A DNA stretch of 64,000 nucleotides, from contig CAVTLC010000004.1 in NCBI GenBank assembly GCA_963735445.1, positions 186,001 to 250,000 on the forward strand. Reading direction: 5' to 3'. Positions 7,013 to 16,490 of the stretch are shown in pieces; position 1 is the first letter of the stretch, and each line of letters opens with the position of its first letter. Under the pieces are notes generated by a model. The model was not told the origin of the DNA and did not search any database. It saw only the letters and a program-made list of their open reading frames with translations. The position numbers and the translations under genes were made by a program. Source of the stretch: AP-15 sp963735445. Its GTDB lineage: Bacteria; Pseudomonadota; Alphaproteobacteria; ATCC43930; CGMCC-115725.

Positions 7013-8200
7013 TTAGCTGTATTCCGGCAGCTTGAAGCTATCGGCAAACATTCGCTTGACCATCAGGTCGCCGATGAGCGGAACCCCCAACAGCCGGCTG
7101 ACAGCATTGCGGACGGCCAATCCGAGCGCCGTCCGGGGCGCAAACTGGCGGGCGAAACCGGCTGCCTGTCGCTGCTTGCGATCGATGAGCGGCTTCATCA
7201 GAGCCTGATATGCCGGGTAGGCGGTGCTGAAATCGCCGCCAGCCCGCCGCAACTCGCCAGCGAGAACAAAAGCGCTCGCCATTGCCAAGGAAGAACCCTG
7301 CCCCGCCAATAATGACGGGCAGAACGCGGCGTCGCCGATCAGAACCTTGCGCCCGCGGTGCCACTCATCGAGGCGGATCTGACTGACCACGTCGAAATAA
7401 ACGTCACCGCTGTGCTGCAGTGCCCGCCGGATTTCCGGGCATTCCCAGCCGGCGTCGGCAAGGACGCGATCAAGAATTTCTCGTTGGTGAGCGGAATCGT
7501 GATGGCCGATCGCCGGCTTCTGATCCAGCGCAAATACGAGAAAAAAGACGGTCCGCCCGTCGCGCAGCGTAAAGCGGGCAACTTGCTTCCCAGGCTCGCA
7601 ATAGGCGACATAGACGTCAGCGTCGCGGTGCGGATATCCGTCAACCGCAAACGCAGCGGCGCAATATCCGAGATAGACTTCGTGCCCCAGCTCGGGCGCG
7701 AACATCAGCCGCCGCACCGCAGAATGGAGACCGTCGGCGCCGACCACGAGGTCGAACCGTCGCGGGGCTGAACGGTCAAATTGGACATCGACACCGGTTT
7801 TGTCTTCGTTCAGCGCTCGTATGCTGTCCCCAAATAGGGTCTCGACCCGGCCCTCAAGTGCGGCGTAGATCTCGGCTGCGAGATCTCCGCGCAGGATGCT
7901 CAAATAGCGCTGGCGAAGGACGCGCCCGAAGCGGCTGGTGTCAAAGCCGCCGACCCGCCGTCCTCGATCGTCGACAATTCTGAGTGCCCGCAAATTGTAC
8001 CCGGCCTGCCGCAAGCTCGGGACCAGGTGCATTCGCTCAGCGACATCAAAGCCCGCGCCCCAGAAATCCATGATATAGCCGCCGGTGCGCAGTGCCGGCG
8101 CACGCTCGACGAGGGTCGGGGTAAAGCCAAAGCGGCGAAGCCAATATGCCAGAGTGGGTCCGGCTATGCCCGCTCCTGAAATCAGGATTGTGAGACTCAT
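7013..8200 (-). CDS. FAD-dependent aromatic-ring monooxygenase (PHBH fold)
   Basis: A ~395-residue group A flavin monooxygenase. The N-terminal dinucleotide-binding motif ISGAGIAGPTLAYWL is followed by an acidic residue (VERA) that contacts the FAD ribose. VVGADGLHSAVRR is the DG motif that contacts both FAD and NAD(P)H, and LIGDAAFCPSLLAGQG is the GD motif. Such enzymes hydroxylate phenols or related rings with NAD(P)H and oxygen. Substrate is unknown. The ATG at 8200 is preferred to an in-frame TTG at 8206. It diverges from the glutathione transferase gene, with which it may share a promoter region and a xenobiotic-degradation role. Confidence 0.88.
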   Translation of the reverse strand: MSLTILISGAGIAGPTLAYWLRRFGFTPTLVERAPALRTGGYIMDFWGAGFDVAERMHLVPSLRQAGYNLRALRIVDDRGRRVGGFDTSRFGRVLRQRYLSILRGDLAAEIYAALEGRVETLFGDSIRALNEDKTGVDVQFDRSAPRRFDLVVGADGLHSAVRRLMFAPELGHEVYLGYCAAAFAVDGYPHRDADVYVAYCEPGKQVARFTLRDGRTVFFLVFALDQKPAIGHHDSAHQREILDRVLADAGWECPEIRRALQHSGDVYFDVVSQIRLDEWHRGRKVLIGDAAFCPSLLAGQGSSLAMASAFVLAGELRRAGGDFSTAYPAYQALMKPLIDRKQRQAAGFARQFAPRTALGLAVRNAVSRLLGVPLIGDLMVKRMFADSFKLPEYS

Positions 8201-8277
8201 GGTCAATGCTTGCGATCGCCGGCGGCTCCTGCTTTCGTCCTACCAAGCAATCGCCTGAGCTGGAAGGAGCGAGCGGC

Positions 8278-9000
8278 ATGCGCTATGAGTTCTACTATTG
8301 GAGCGGCATCCAAGGGCGCGGGGAATTCGTGCGGTTGGCTCTGGAGGAATGTGCCGCCGATTATGCCGACGTCGCCCGGCAGCCGGGAGGCGAGACCGAG
8401 ATGATGCGGCTGATGCAGGGAGAAGCGACCGATAGACCGCCCTTTGCGCCGCCTTTTCTAAAGGCCGGCGAATTGCTGATCGCGCAGACCGCAAACATTC
8501 TGTTGTATCTCGGCGAGCATCACGGACTGGCGCCCCGCGAGGAAGCTGGGCGGTTGTGGGCGCACCAGTTGCAGCTGACGATCGCCGATCTTGTCGACGA
8601 GGCTCACGACACGCATCACCCGATCGCCAGCAGTCTTTATTACGAAGACCAGCGGGACGCGGCCCTCACCCGCGCCGCCGATTTTCGCCGCACGCGAATG
8701 CCGAAGTATCTCGGCTATTTTGAAAATGTTTTGACGCGAAATCGGTCGGGCGGCGGCCATCTGATCGGGACGGCTCTGAGCTATCCGGACCTGTCGCTGT
8801 TCCAGATCGTGGCCGGTTTGCGCTATGCATTTCCGTTGCGGATGACCGCGCTCGAACCGCAATACCCGCGTGTCGCAGCATTGCATGATCTCGTCGCGGC
8901 ACGTCCTCGCATCGCCGCTTACCTTGCCTCCGAACGGCGCATCCCGTTCAACGAGCACGGCGTTTTCCGCCGTTACCCGGAGCTCGACGCAAAAGATTAG
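8278..9000 (+). CDS. Glutathione S-transferase family protein
   Basis: A 240-residue protein starting MRYEFYYWSGIQGRGEFVRL, the thioredoxin-like strand and first helix of a GST; the Tyr/Ser/Arg-rich start supplies the usual thiolate-stabilising position. The N-terminal domain ends with LLIAQTANILLYLGEHHGL, in which QTANI is the gamma-glutamyl-binding loop. The rest is the all-helical C-terminal domain with SYPDLSLFQ. A frame open from 8206 is longer, but the ATG at 8278 follows GGAAGGAGC and starts where the fold does. Role: glutathione conjugation or disulfide exchange in detoxification, perhaps with the divergent monooxygenase. The 3' end overlaps the end of the convergent transporter operon by four bases. 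Confidence 0.87.
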   Translation: MRYEFYYWSGIQGRGEFVRLALEECAADYADVARQPGGETEMMRLMQGEATDRPPFAPPFLKAGELLIAQTANILLYLGEHHGLAPREEAGRLWAHQLQLTIADLVDEAHDTHHPIASSLYYEDQRDAALTRAADFRRTRMPKYLGYFENVLTRNRSGGGHLIGTALSYPDLSLFQIVAGLRYAFPLRMTALEPQYPRVAALHDLVAARPRIAAYLASERRIPFNEHGVFRRYPELDAKD

Positions 9001-9806
9001 CGGCCTTCGCGCCGCGCCATCAGCCGGAACGCCGCCGCAACCAGGACAAAGACAGCGCCGAGGAACAATGTTGCGAGCGCGTTGACCTCGGGGCTGACGC
9101 CGAGCCGGACACTCGAAAACACCGCCATTGGTAGGGTCGTCGCTGAGGGACCGGTCACAAAGCTCGCGACCACGAGATCGTCGAGCGACAAGGTAAACGC
9201 CAACAGCCAGCCCGAGATCAGCGCCGGGCGGATGCCGGGCAAGGTGATCCGTGCGAGCACAGCCCAAGGCCGCGCGCCGAGATCGAGCGCCGCCTCTTCG
9301 AGCGTCCGATCAAAGCTAGCGAGCTGAGCGCGCACCAGCACCGCAACAAACGACGCCCCAAACGTCGCGTGGGCGATCGTGATGGTCATCACGCCGCGGC
9401 TTGCCGGCCAGCCAATCAGCTCTTGGCTCGCGACAAAGAATAGCAACAGCGACAGACCAAGGATGATTTCCGGCACGACAAGCGGCGCCAGCAAGGCGAA
9501 GCCAAAGATCGAACGGCCCGGAAACCGAGTAAACCGCGCCAGCGCAAAACCCCCGAAGGTGCCGAGCACCAACGCCAGGCTTGCTGCCATGGCCGCAACC
9601 TCCAGGCTCGTTGCTGCGGCGTCGCGGAATTGATTGTCGGCGATCAGTGCGCCGTACCAGTGCGTCGAAAACCCCGCCCACACCGTTACCAGCCGCGACG
9701 CGTTGAACGAATAGACGACCAGCAGCGCGATCGGGGCATAGAGAAAGGCAAGCCCGAACGACAAGATCCCGATGCGAATTGCGGCGGTACCCGTCGGACG
9801 GATCAT
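8997..9806 (-). CDS. potI: Putrescine ABC transporter permease PotI
   Basis: A 269-residue inner-membrane permease with about six hydrophobic helices. The cytoplasmic coupling loop reads EEAALDLGARPWAVLARITLPGIRPAL, the EAA motif of ABC importers. The late stretch SLDDLVVASFVTGP is characteristic of PotC/PotI permeases for polyamines. Its ATG overlaps the stop of the upstream permease gene (ATGA at 9803-9806), indicating translational coupling in the potF-G-H-I operon. It is the last gene of the operon, read leftward. Assignment to PotI rather than PotC follows the PotF-like binding protein in the operon. Confidence 0.88.
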   Translation of the reverse strand: MIRPTGTAAIRIGILSFGLAFLYAPIALLVVYSFNASRLVTVWAGFSTHWYGALIADNQFRDAAATSLEVAAMAASLALVLGTFGGFALARFTRFPGRSIFGFALLAPLVVPEIILGLSLLLFFVASQELIGWPASRGVMTITIAHATFGASFVAVLVRAQLASFDRTLEEAALDLGARPWAVLARITLPGIRPALISGWLLAFTLSLDDLVVASFVTGPSATTLPMAVFSSVRLGVSPEVNALATLFLGAVFVLVAAAFRLMARREGR

Positions 9807-10690
9807 GCGGCCGGCTCGCGATCGAGCAACCGCTGCGCAATTATGGTCGGCATCGCAAGCACCGCGATCAGCGCGACCGTGGCGGCGGCTGCGACCGGCC
9901 AATCGTGGTTTTCGAAAAATTCATCCCACAACACTTTGCCGATCATCAGCGTGTTGGGGCCGCCGAGCAGATCAGGAATTACGAACTCGCCAACCGCCGG
10001 CACGAACACCAGAAAACAGCCGGCGGCCACACCGGGAAGAGACAGCGGCAGGATTACGCTTAAGAACTGTCGCCACGGCCGGGCGCCGAGATCGGCCGCC
10101 GCCTCGATCAGGCTTTCGTCGAGTGCCGACAGGCTGCCGTAAATCGGCAGGATCATGAACGGCAGGTACGAATAGACAAGGCCCAGTTCGACTGAAAAGG
10201 CGTTGTTCAGCAACCGCAATGGCGCTTGCGTCAGCCCTGTCGAGAGCAATAGGCGATTTAGTAACCCGTTCGGCTGCAGGATCGCGATCCATGCATAAAC
10301 GCGGATCAGAAAGCTGGTCCAGAACGGCAAAACCACGAGGAAAAGCAGCAACTGACGCCACGCAACGGGCGCGCGCGCGATCGCTAGCGCAATCGGATAT
10401 CCAAGGAATAGGCAAAACACGGTAGCGATCGCCGCGTTGGCCAAGGAGCCCAAATAGGCGCGGAGATAAAGATCATCGCGCGCCAACAGCAGAAAATTCG
10501 CCAGGGTTGCGTGGAATTCGACGCTGCCGTCTCGACGGCTGAGCAGCGGGGTATAAGGCGGGATGCCGATCGCACTGTGGGCCAGGCTGATCTTGACCAC
10601 GATCAGCAGCGGGACCAGAAAAAACAGCGCAAGCCAGAGAAACGGTAGACCGATCAACACCAGCCGAGCGGACCGGCCAAGCCCGATCAT
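9803..10690 (-). CDS. potH: Putrescine ABC transporter permease PotH
   Basis: A 295-residue permease. After a short N-terminus comes a first helix (LVLIGLPFLWLALFFLVPLL), a periplasmic region, then RVYAWIAILQPNGLLNRLLL, which is typical of PotB/PotH. The EAA loop reads IEAAADLGARPWRQFLSVILPLSLPG. The ATG at 10690 overlaps the stop of the ATPase gene as ATGA, and its own stop overlaps the PotI start. With PotI it forms the membrane channel of a polyamine importer. An in-frame extension to 10732 lies inside the ATPase gene and is not needed. Confidence 0.88.
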   Translation of the reverse strand: MIGLGRSARLVLIGLPFLWLALFFLVPLLIVVKISLAHSAIGIPPYTPLLSRRDGSVEFHATLANFLLLARDDLYLRAYLGSLANAAIATVFCLFLGYPIALAIARAPVAWRQLLLFLVVLPFWTSFLIRVYAWIAILQPNGLLNRLLLSTGLTQAPLRLLNNAFSVELGLVYSYLPFMILPIYGSLSALDESLIEAAADLGARPWRQFLSVILPLSLPGVAAGCFLVFVPAVGEFVIPDLLGGPNTLMIGKVLWDEFFENHDWPVAAAATVALIAVLAMPTIIAQRLLDREPAA

Positions 10691-11751
10691 TGGCGGAGCA
10701 CGACCATATCCGCGACCGCCCAGCTCACCCAAACCGGCGACCCGCGGGGGATATCCGCGGCGGCGCTCGGCAATTGCGCCGTTAACGCCAGGCCGGCCGT
10801 GGTCGAGAGCCGCACTTTCGACACCGGGCCCTGGTATTCGACGCTGACGATTGTCGCCTTCACAGCAAATCCGGCCGGCTGGTTCTGCGACAAAACCAGC
10901 TTTTCCGGGCGCACGGCAAAGGTGACCCCAGCCTCCTCGGACCCATGTCTACAACCGGCGAGATCGATTGGCTGGTCGAGACCGGCCACACGCATGACCG
11001 GGCAGCCATTTGCGATTGTCACGCTGCCCTCGAAGAAATTCATCTCGCCGACAAAACCGGCAACAAACCGCGAGTTCGGGCGCTCGTAAATCTCGCCTGG
11101 CGTCCCGATTTGTGCGAGTCTCCCGGCATTCATCACCGCGATGCGCGACGCCATGCCGAGCGCCTCTTCCTGATCATGCGTGACGACCAGAAATGTCGTG
11201 CCTACTCGCTCCTGGATCCCAATCAGCTCCCGCCTAGTCTGTTCGCGCAGTTTTCTGTCGAGTGCGGCCAGCGGCTCATCCAGCAGCAACAGCTTCGGTG
11301 ACTTGGCCAGCGCGCGCGCCAATGCGACACGCTGGCGCTGCCCGCCCGATAATTGATGCGGTCGGCGGCGCGCGTAATCCGACAGCTGGACGAGCGCCAG
11401 CATCTCCTCGACGCGGGCGGCGCGGCGGCTGCGCTCCATCCGTTCCTGACGCAGCCCGAACGCGACATTGGCGGCGATATCCATGTGCGGGAACAAAGCG
11501 TAGGACTGGAACATCATGTTGACCGGGCGCCGATAGGGCGGCAACTCGGTGACGTCGAGGCCGTCGACAACGATACGCCCGCCATCGGGGGTCTCGAAGC
11601 CGGCAATCATGCGCAACAGGGTTGTCTTGCCGCAGCCCGAGGGGCCGAGCAGCACGAAAAGCTCGCCTCGCTCGACTTGAAGACTGACATCGTCGACCGC
11701 GACAGTCCTGCCAAAATACTTGCTGATCCCAGCAATTTCGAGCAGCGCCAC
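10687..11751 (-). CDS. potG: Putrescine ABC transporter ATP-binding protein PotG
   Basis: A 354-residue ATPase. Walker A is GPSGCGKTT (about residues 36-44), the Q-loop is MFQSYALFPH, the ABC signature is LSGGQRQRVALARAL, Walker B is LLLLDEPLAALD, and the switch is VTHDQEEAL. After residue ~240 comes a TOBE-type beta domain (FEGSVTIANGC, FAVRPEKLVL) found in PotA/PotG and other regulated importers. It energises uptake through PotH-PotI. Start is a GTG at 11751, 24 bases after the potF stop. No better in-frame ATG exists upstream. Confidence 0.9.
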   Translation of the reverse strand: MALLEIAGISKYFGRTVAVDDVSLQVERGELFVLLGPSGCGKTTLLRMIAGFETPDGGRIVVDGLDVTELPPYRRPVNMMFQSYALFPHMDIAANVAFGLRQERMERSRRAARVEEMLALVQLSDYARRRPHQLSGGQRQRVALARALAKSPKLLLLDEPLAALDRKLREQTRRELIGIQERVGTTFLVVTHDQEEALGMASRIAVMNAGRLAQIGTPGEIYERPNSRFVAGFVGEMNFFEGSVTIANGCPVMRVAGLDQPIDLAGCRHGSEEAGVTFAVRPEKLVLSQNQPAGFAVKATIVSVEYQGPVSKVRLSTTAGLALTAQLPSAAADIPRGSPVWVSWAVADMVVLRQ

Positions 11752-11775
11752 TGCCGAACGCCGATTTAGCGCCGG

Positions 11776-12880
11776 TTATTCACCGGATTTGAGCCGGGTC
11801 CAGGCGCGCGTGCGCGCCCGCTCGTAATCAGGGGGCGCTGGCAAATCAACAAAGAAGCGGCGGCGGACATCGGCCGGTGGATAGACCGCCGGGTCGTCCC
11901 GGATCGCCGGGTTGACCAGGGCCGTGCCTGGAATATTCGGGTTCGGATAGTTCACGGCGTCGGAAATATCGGCGATTACCTGCGGTCGCAACAGATAGTC
12001 GATAAAGCGCAAGGCATTCTGCGGATGCGGCGCGTCGGCCGGAATGCCGAGCATGTCGACCGCCATCTGCGCTCCCTCCCTGGGCACGCTAAATGCGATC
12101 TCGACACCGTTATGCGCCTCGTGGGCGCGCTTGCGCGCGATGATAACGTCGCCCGAGTATCCGACAGCCAGGCACAGATTGCTGTTGGCGAGATCGTTGA
12201 TGTATTCCGAGGATTGAAACTTGCGAATATAGGGCCGGATTTTTCCGAGGGCGGCGATTGCCTTGTCGAGATCGCCCATCTCGTGGCTCTTCGGGTCGAG
12301 CCCGAGGTAGGCGAGCATGGCAGGTACGATCTCCTGCGGCGTGTCGACCAACGAGATGCCGCAATCGGCGAGCTTCTTCGCGTTTGCCGGGTCGAAGACT
12401 AAGGCCCAGCTGTCTGTTGGTGCGGTGTCGCCGAGCGCGGCCTTTACCTTTGCCTTGTTGTAACCGATGCCGGTGACACTCCAAAGGTAAGGCGTGCCAT
12501 GCGCATTGCCGGGATCAGCGGCAGCAACGAGATCGAGAATTTTCGGGTCGAGATTTTTCCAGCCATCGAGCTTGCTCTTATCGAGCGGCATGTAGACCTT
12601 AGCGGTAATCTGCCGCGCCATGTACGGGCTCGCCGACGGAACCACGATGTCGTAGCCCGACCGCCCCGCGAACAACTTCGCTTCCAGAATCTCGTTCGAA
12701 TCATAGACATCGTAGGTAACCTTGATCCCGGTCTCGTGCTCGAATTTAGGGATCGTGTCGGGGGCGATGTAATCCGACCAATTGTAGACGTGCAGGACCG
12801 GTTCTTCCGCTGCGGCGCCGTTAGCGACCAGCATCGCCGCCAACGAAAATCAATCCGAATGTTAGAGATGCGACTTTCAT
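11776..12880 (-). CDS. potF: Putrescine-binding protein PotF; signal peptide split by a frameshift
   Basis: The mature part (from EEPVLHVYNWSDYIAPDTIP) closely follows E. coli PotF: the NWSDYIAP polyamine-binding segment, VYDSNEILEAKL, VVPSASPYMARQ, PLDKSKLDGWKNLDP and SVTGIGYN. The uninterrupted frame begins only at a TTG at 12843, giving LAAMLVANGAAA before the cleavage site: too short, and lacking a positive N-terminus. One base upstream, in another frame, an ATG at 12880 encodes MKVASLTFGLIF. Joining the two (skipping one base near 12844) gives a perfect Sec signal peptide. So either the sequence has a one-base insertion or export is impaired. First gene of potFGHI; the protein delivers putrescine in the periplasm. 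Confidence 0.87.
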
Positions 12881-12888
12881 AACCGGGC

Positions 12889-12917
12889 CATACATCAGCC
12901 AGGCTGGTGATTGTCAA
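12889..12917 (-). promoter_or_regulatory. Candidate sigma-70 promoter of the pot operon
   Basis: Reading leftward, TTGACA (12917-12912) is followed after 17 bases by TGTATG (12894-12889). The -35 box is a full consensus match; the -10 box is weak. Initiation would fall about two to three bases before the ATG at 12880, so the transcript would be nearly leaderless. This is motif-based only. Confidence 0.42.
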
Positions 12918-12992
12918 CGCCGGCTGATCCGAGACGCAGTGCGGATCGAATGTTACAATCCGGCATTCCGCGGATTTTTAGGGGCAAGCAAG

Positions 12993-13592
12993 GTGACGCT
13001 CTTTCATTTGGTGCGGCATGGCGAACATGCGATGCAGAGCCGGATTATTGCTGGGCGGACGACCGGCATTGGTCTGTCGCCAAAGGGACGCGCCGAGGCC
13101 GCAGCCGTTGCCGAGCGTCTGACCGCGGAAAAGGTTGCCGCAATTTATGCGAGTCCGCTCGACCGCACCCGCGAAACCGCGGCGATCCTCGCCGGTCGTC
13201 TCGATCTGCCGGTTACTATCCGCGACGATTTGATCGAGCTCGATTTTGGCGAATGGACCGGTTTGACCTTCGAGCAGGTCCGGACGGACGAACGCTGGGC
13301 GCCGTGGCAATCCTGTCGCAGCATCGCTGCGATACCGGGTGGCGAAAGCTGGCGCCAAGTGCAAGACCGCACTGTCCGCGTCCTCTTTGATCTGCGCCGC
13401 AGCCATCCCGCCGAGACTGTCGTTCTCGTCAGCCATGGCGACGTGATCCGGGCCGCGCTGTTGTTCGCCCTCGGCATGCCGCTCGATTTTTATAACCGGA
13501 TCGAGGTCGGTACCGGGTCGATCAGCACGGTCCGCATGGATGATAACGGAATCCGGGTTACAGCGCTGAACGAACGCCCGCGTGTGGGTTAG
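12993..13592 (+). CDS. Histidine phosphatase family protein
   Basis: A ~199-residue phosphoglycerate-mutase-like phosphatase. The catalytic phosphohistidine lies in LVRHGEHA at the N-terminus. ASPLDRTRETA supplies the phosphate-binding arginine, ELDFGEWTGLTF the acid/base region, and VLVSHGDVIRAAL the second catalytic histidine. Similar proteins act on sugar phosphates, alpha-ribazole phosphate or other small phosphoesters; the substrate is not clear here. The frame extends back to 12939, but the GTG at 12993, with AGGGG about 11 bases before, matches the family start. It diverges from the pot operon and converges on the amine oxidase with 8 bases between stops. Confidence 0.84.
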   Translation: MTLFHLVRHGEHAMQSRIIAGRTTGIGLSPKGRAEAAAVAERLTAEKVAAIYASPLDRTRETAAILAGRLDLPVTIRDDLIELDFGEWTGLTFEQVRTDERWAPWQSCRSIAAIPGGESWRQVQDRTVRVLFDLRRSHPAETVVLVSHGDVIRAALLFALGMPLDFYNRIEVGTGSISTVRMDDNGIRVTALNERPRVG

Positions 13593-13600
13593 TCTCGGGA

Positions 13601-14858
13601 TCAGCGCGGCCGCAGGCTGGCGAGGGCGGCATCGGCGGCGGTAAGGCCGCTCATATAAGCCCCATGGGCGGTTGAGAAGAAGTACGGCGACGTCGCTTCG
13701 CCGGCGAAGAACAGCCGATTGTCGACCGGTGCGGCCAAGACTGCTCGGTCATCGGCGTGGCCCGGTAAGGCGTAGGAATATGAGCCGCGCGACCACTGAT
13801 CGTGCAGCCACGCCGTTGCGGCGAGCGGCGATATATGTTTGCGGATGTCGCTGCCGAGGATGTTGGCCAATTCGTCGGCGGCAAAGGCGAAAATCGCCGC
13901 CTCGCCTTCGCGTTCCATCGCGGCGGCAAAACGCCCGCCAAAGAATGTATAGATCACTGGCCGGCCCATCGGCCGCACCTGATAGTTCATGGTTTCGCGC
14001 CGCGTCGTCGAACCTACAAGAAAACCGTCGGGCTCAATTCCGGGTATCGTTTCGTCAAGGGCAATAAAGAGCTTGTCATCGACCCCGAGCGGCAGCCCGG
14101 CCGCAGCCGCGGTTTTGTCAGGGAGCGGCGGATCAAAGCGGAGGATTTCGCCGGCGATGATCGAGGTCGGCACGGTAACGACAACGCGCTCGGCGACGAC
14201 GACCCCGCGCTCGGTTTCAACCCGTACCTTGCGCCCGTTATGGTCGATCCGCGACACCGGCGTTTCCAGAACTACCGGCAATCCTTCGGCCAGCTTTTCG
14301 AACAGCCGGCCATAGCCCTCGCCCAGGCGCCAATTGATATTGGTGCTGTTGTCGTCGTAGCGGACGTAGTCCTTGACCGACACGCGATCGAGTTCGGCGC
14401 CATTCCCCCATGTGCTGGTCGCGTCAAGCAGTTGATTCCACCGGCCTCTCGGGCTCGAGCGTGCTCGCTAGCGAGCGGTCGGTCGGTTCAGCCGCAGCTT
14501 TGCGCCGCGCCCGGCCTTGCGCTTCGCGCGTCGCAAGCCAATCGGCTTCGGCCTCAGGGGTTTCACCGCTGCGCGACAGCCGTGTCGTCCATTCCGGCGG
14601 CCGGCGGTGCACGGAGAAGCCCAGCCGCTGGGCGATCGGCGATAACGGGTTACGGTCGGCCGAATGCAGCCACTCCGCGCCGCGGTCGAGCGGAAAGCCG
14701 GCCGGTTCGATGGTGTTGACCCGTCCGCCGACGCGGCCCCGCGCCTCCAACGCCAACACCGTAACCCCGCCAGCTTCGACGAGTCGGCGTGTCGCACCGA
14801 TCCCGGCGGCGCCGGCGCCGATCACCGCGATATCGACTTCTGAGGGGAAGCCAGCCAT
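13601..14858 (-). pseudogene. Flavin-containing amine oxidase split by one frameshift
   Basis: The first frame (14858 to about 14445) gives the FAD-binding start VDIAVIGAGAAGIGATRRL, then LEARGRVGGR and GFPLDRGAEWLH. It then derails into a stop after ERPVESTA. Skipping one base at GGCC (14443-14446) restores RWNQLLDATSTWGNGAELDRVSV. The second frame then runs from VKDYVRYDDNSTNINWRLGEGYG to the C-terminal FAD motif LFFAGEATSPYFFSTAHGAYMSG. The joined product is ~419 residues, normal for bacterial monoamine or polyamine oxidases, which oxidise amines to aldehydes with release of ammonia and peroxide. Its position beside a putrescine importer suggests a polyamine substrate. All key motifs survive on both sides of the break. 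Confidence 0.85.
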
Positions 14859-15049
14859 TTTTATCTCACCGTGTGGCTAAAGCTTGCTTGATCGTGGCGC
14901 GTGGTGGGTTTTGAGGTTCACCCATAAGCTTCAGCGGCGGCAAGATCTGCACCTTGATCGTTATACCGGCGGCGACGCTACACCGTTTTTGCAAGCCCGT
15001 GATTGTCAAAGTCCAGCGCGGCAGCAGGCGGGCCAAGCGCATCATGGCT

Positions 15050-16039
15050 TCAAGGCACAAGCACCGCTGCGCCATGCAGCCGGCCGTATCGCAAATCGGC
15101 GAGCGCGTCATTCGCCCGCTCCAACGGATATGTGGTCGTCTCGGCCCGCACTCCGGCCTGTGGCGCCAATGCCAGAAATTCTTCCGCGTCGCGGCGGGTG
15201 AGATTGGCGACCGAGCGCAGCACGCGTTCCTCCCACAGGAGCCGGTACGGAAACGACGGGATGTCGCTCATATGGATGCCGCCGCTGACGACAGTCCCGC
15301 CCTTTTTTGTCGCGGCCAACGCCGACGGCACCAATGCACCCACGGGCGCGAAAATCAACGCCGCGTCGAGCGGCTCCGGGGGCGCCATTGTCGAATCCCC
15401 GGCCCATTCGGCGCCTAATTGCCGGGCAAAATCCTGCGCCTCCAGATCGCCAGTCCGCGTAAACGCAAAAAACCTTCGGCCCTGATAGCGGATCACCTGC
15501 GCGACGATGTGGGCGGCGGCGCCAAACCCGTAGATGCCAATCAGCCGCGCATCGCCGGCCATACGCAAGGTGCGGTAGCCGATCAGCCCGGCGCACATCA
15601 GCGGCGCGGCCTCGACATCGCTGTAGACAGGGTCGATCGCAAAGCAATACCGCTGATCGGCGACCGTCAGCTCGGCATAACCGCCATCGATCTGGTAGCC
15701 AGTAAAGCGCGCGTAATCGCAGAGATTTTCGCGGCCGCTGCGGCAAAATTCGCAAACCCCGCAGGTCCAGCCGAGCCACGGCACGCCAACCCGGTCGCCG
15801 ACAGCAAAGCGGTCAACCTCGGCGCCTTTTTCAGCGACTGTACCGATGATCTCGTGGCCGAGAACGAGCGGCAATTTCGGGTCCGGCAATTCGCCATCGA
15901 CAACGTGCAAATCGGTCCGGCACACCGCACAGGCGCGCACCGCGATCAGCAATTGCTGCGGCCCCGGCCGCGGCGGCGGCACCTGCGCCGCTACCAGCGG
16001 CCGCTTTGGTTCGGTCAGCAATTGTGCGCGCATCTGCAT
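15050..16039 (-). CDS. Zinc-dependent alcohol dehydrogenase family protein
   Basis: A 329-residue medium-chain dehydrogenase. Catalytic zinc ligands lie in CAVCRTDLHVV and GHEIIGTV; the structural zinc is bound by the four cysteines of CGVCEFCRSGRENLC. The GroES-like domain is followed by a Rossmann fold with IGIYGFGAAAHIVAQ, a slightly unusual nucleotide-binding loop (GFGAAA in place of GxGxxG). VEAAPLMCAGL is typical of the subfamily that reduces or oxidises alcohols with NAD(P). A second ATG lies two codons downstream. A related dehydrogenase is cut by the right edge of the window. No operon partner is evident. Confidence 0.88.
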   Translation of the reverse strand: MQMRAQLLTEPKRPLVAAQVPPPRPGPQQLLIAVRACAVCRTDLHVVDGELPDPKLPLVLGHEIIGTVAEKGAEVDRFAVGDRVGVPWLGWTCGVCEFCRSGRENLCDYARFTGYQIDGGYAELTVADQRYCFAIDPVYSDVEAAPLMCAGLIGYRTLRMAGDARLIGIYGFGAAAHIVAQVIRYQGRRFFAFTRTGDLEAQDFARQLGAEWAGDSTMAPPEPLDAALIFAPVGALVPSALAATKKGGTVVSGGIHMSDIPSFPYRLLWEERVLRSVANLTRRDAEEFLALAPQAGVRAETTTYPLERANDALADLRYGRLHGAAVLVP

Positions 16040-16088
16040 CCCCGGCGCCGGAATTGCTATTCAACGCTGTACCGAACAGTATCGCTGT

Positions 16089-16409
16089 ATGTTCCGGTTT
16101 CGACGAGTGGGCATTGCGCTTGCCGCTGGCTGGCCTGCTTTCACGATCGCCGCTTGCCATCTGGTGCCGGAAGGCGGGATGGCCGATCGCTGCGCCCAGA
16201 TCATGACCCTGGCCTATCCCGGGGCCGATATCGACATCACCAAGCGCGAGGCTGCGGCGACAAGCCTGACGGCCATCGTCGCACACGTCGAGGGCGACCG
16301 GACCAACCTCCCACCAGCTGCTGCGATCGCTCGTCATCTGGCGGCGGAGTGCAAATTCGACAACAACGTCCTGATAGGATTCCGCTGGACCGCCGGGCCG
16401 AACAAATGA
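16089..16409 (+). CDS. Putative small lipoprotein
   Basis: A 106-residue frame starting MFRFRRVGIALAAGWPAFTIAAC. Basic residues, a hydrophobic core and the lipobox-like TIAAC suggest export and lipidation at Cys23. The mature part is short, has two further cysteines (DRCAQI, AAECKF) that could pair, and matches no family I recognise. The frame is open further upstream, but only from here does the product look like an exported protein. It lies between the divergent dehydrogenase and bpt, in the same direction as bpt. Confidence 0.6.
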   Translation: MFRFRRVGIALAAGWPAFTIAACHLVPEGGMADRCAQIMTLAYPGADIDITKREAAATSLTAIVAHVEGDRTNLPPAAAIARHLAAECKFDNNVLIGFRWTAGPNK

Positions 16410-16490
16410 AACGCGCTCGGGGCTGGCATAAACGGCCCGCTCTCGTTCATACTTGGGCGAATAATGCAAATCGGCAAATAGGGGTACGCA

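Noticed and set aside
13802..14719. Open frame of ~305 codons on the plus strand
   Set aside because: Antisense to the amine oxidase, whose motifs are unmistakable; low-complexity product.
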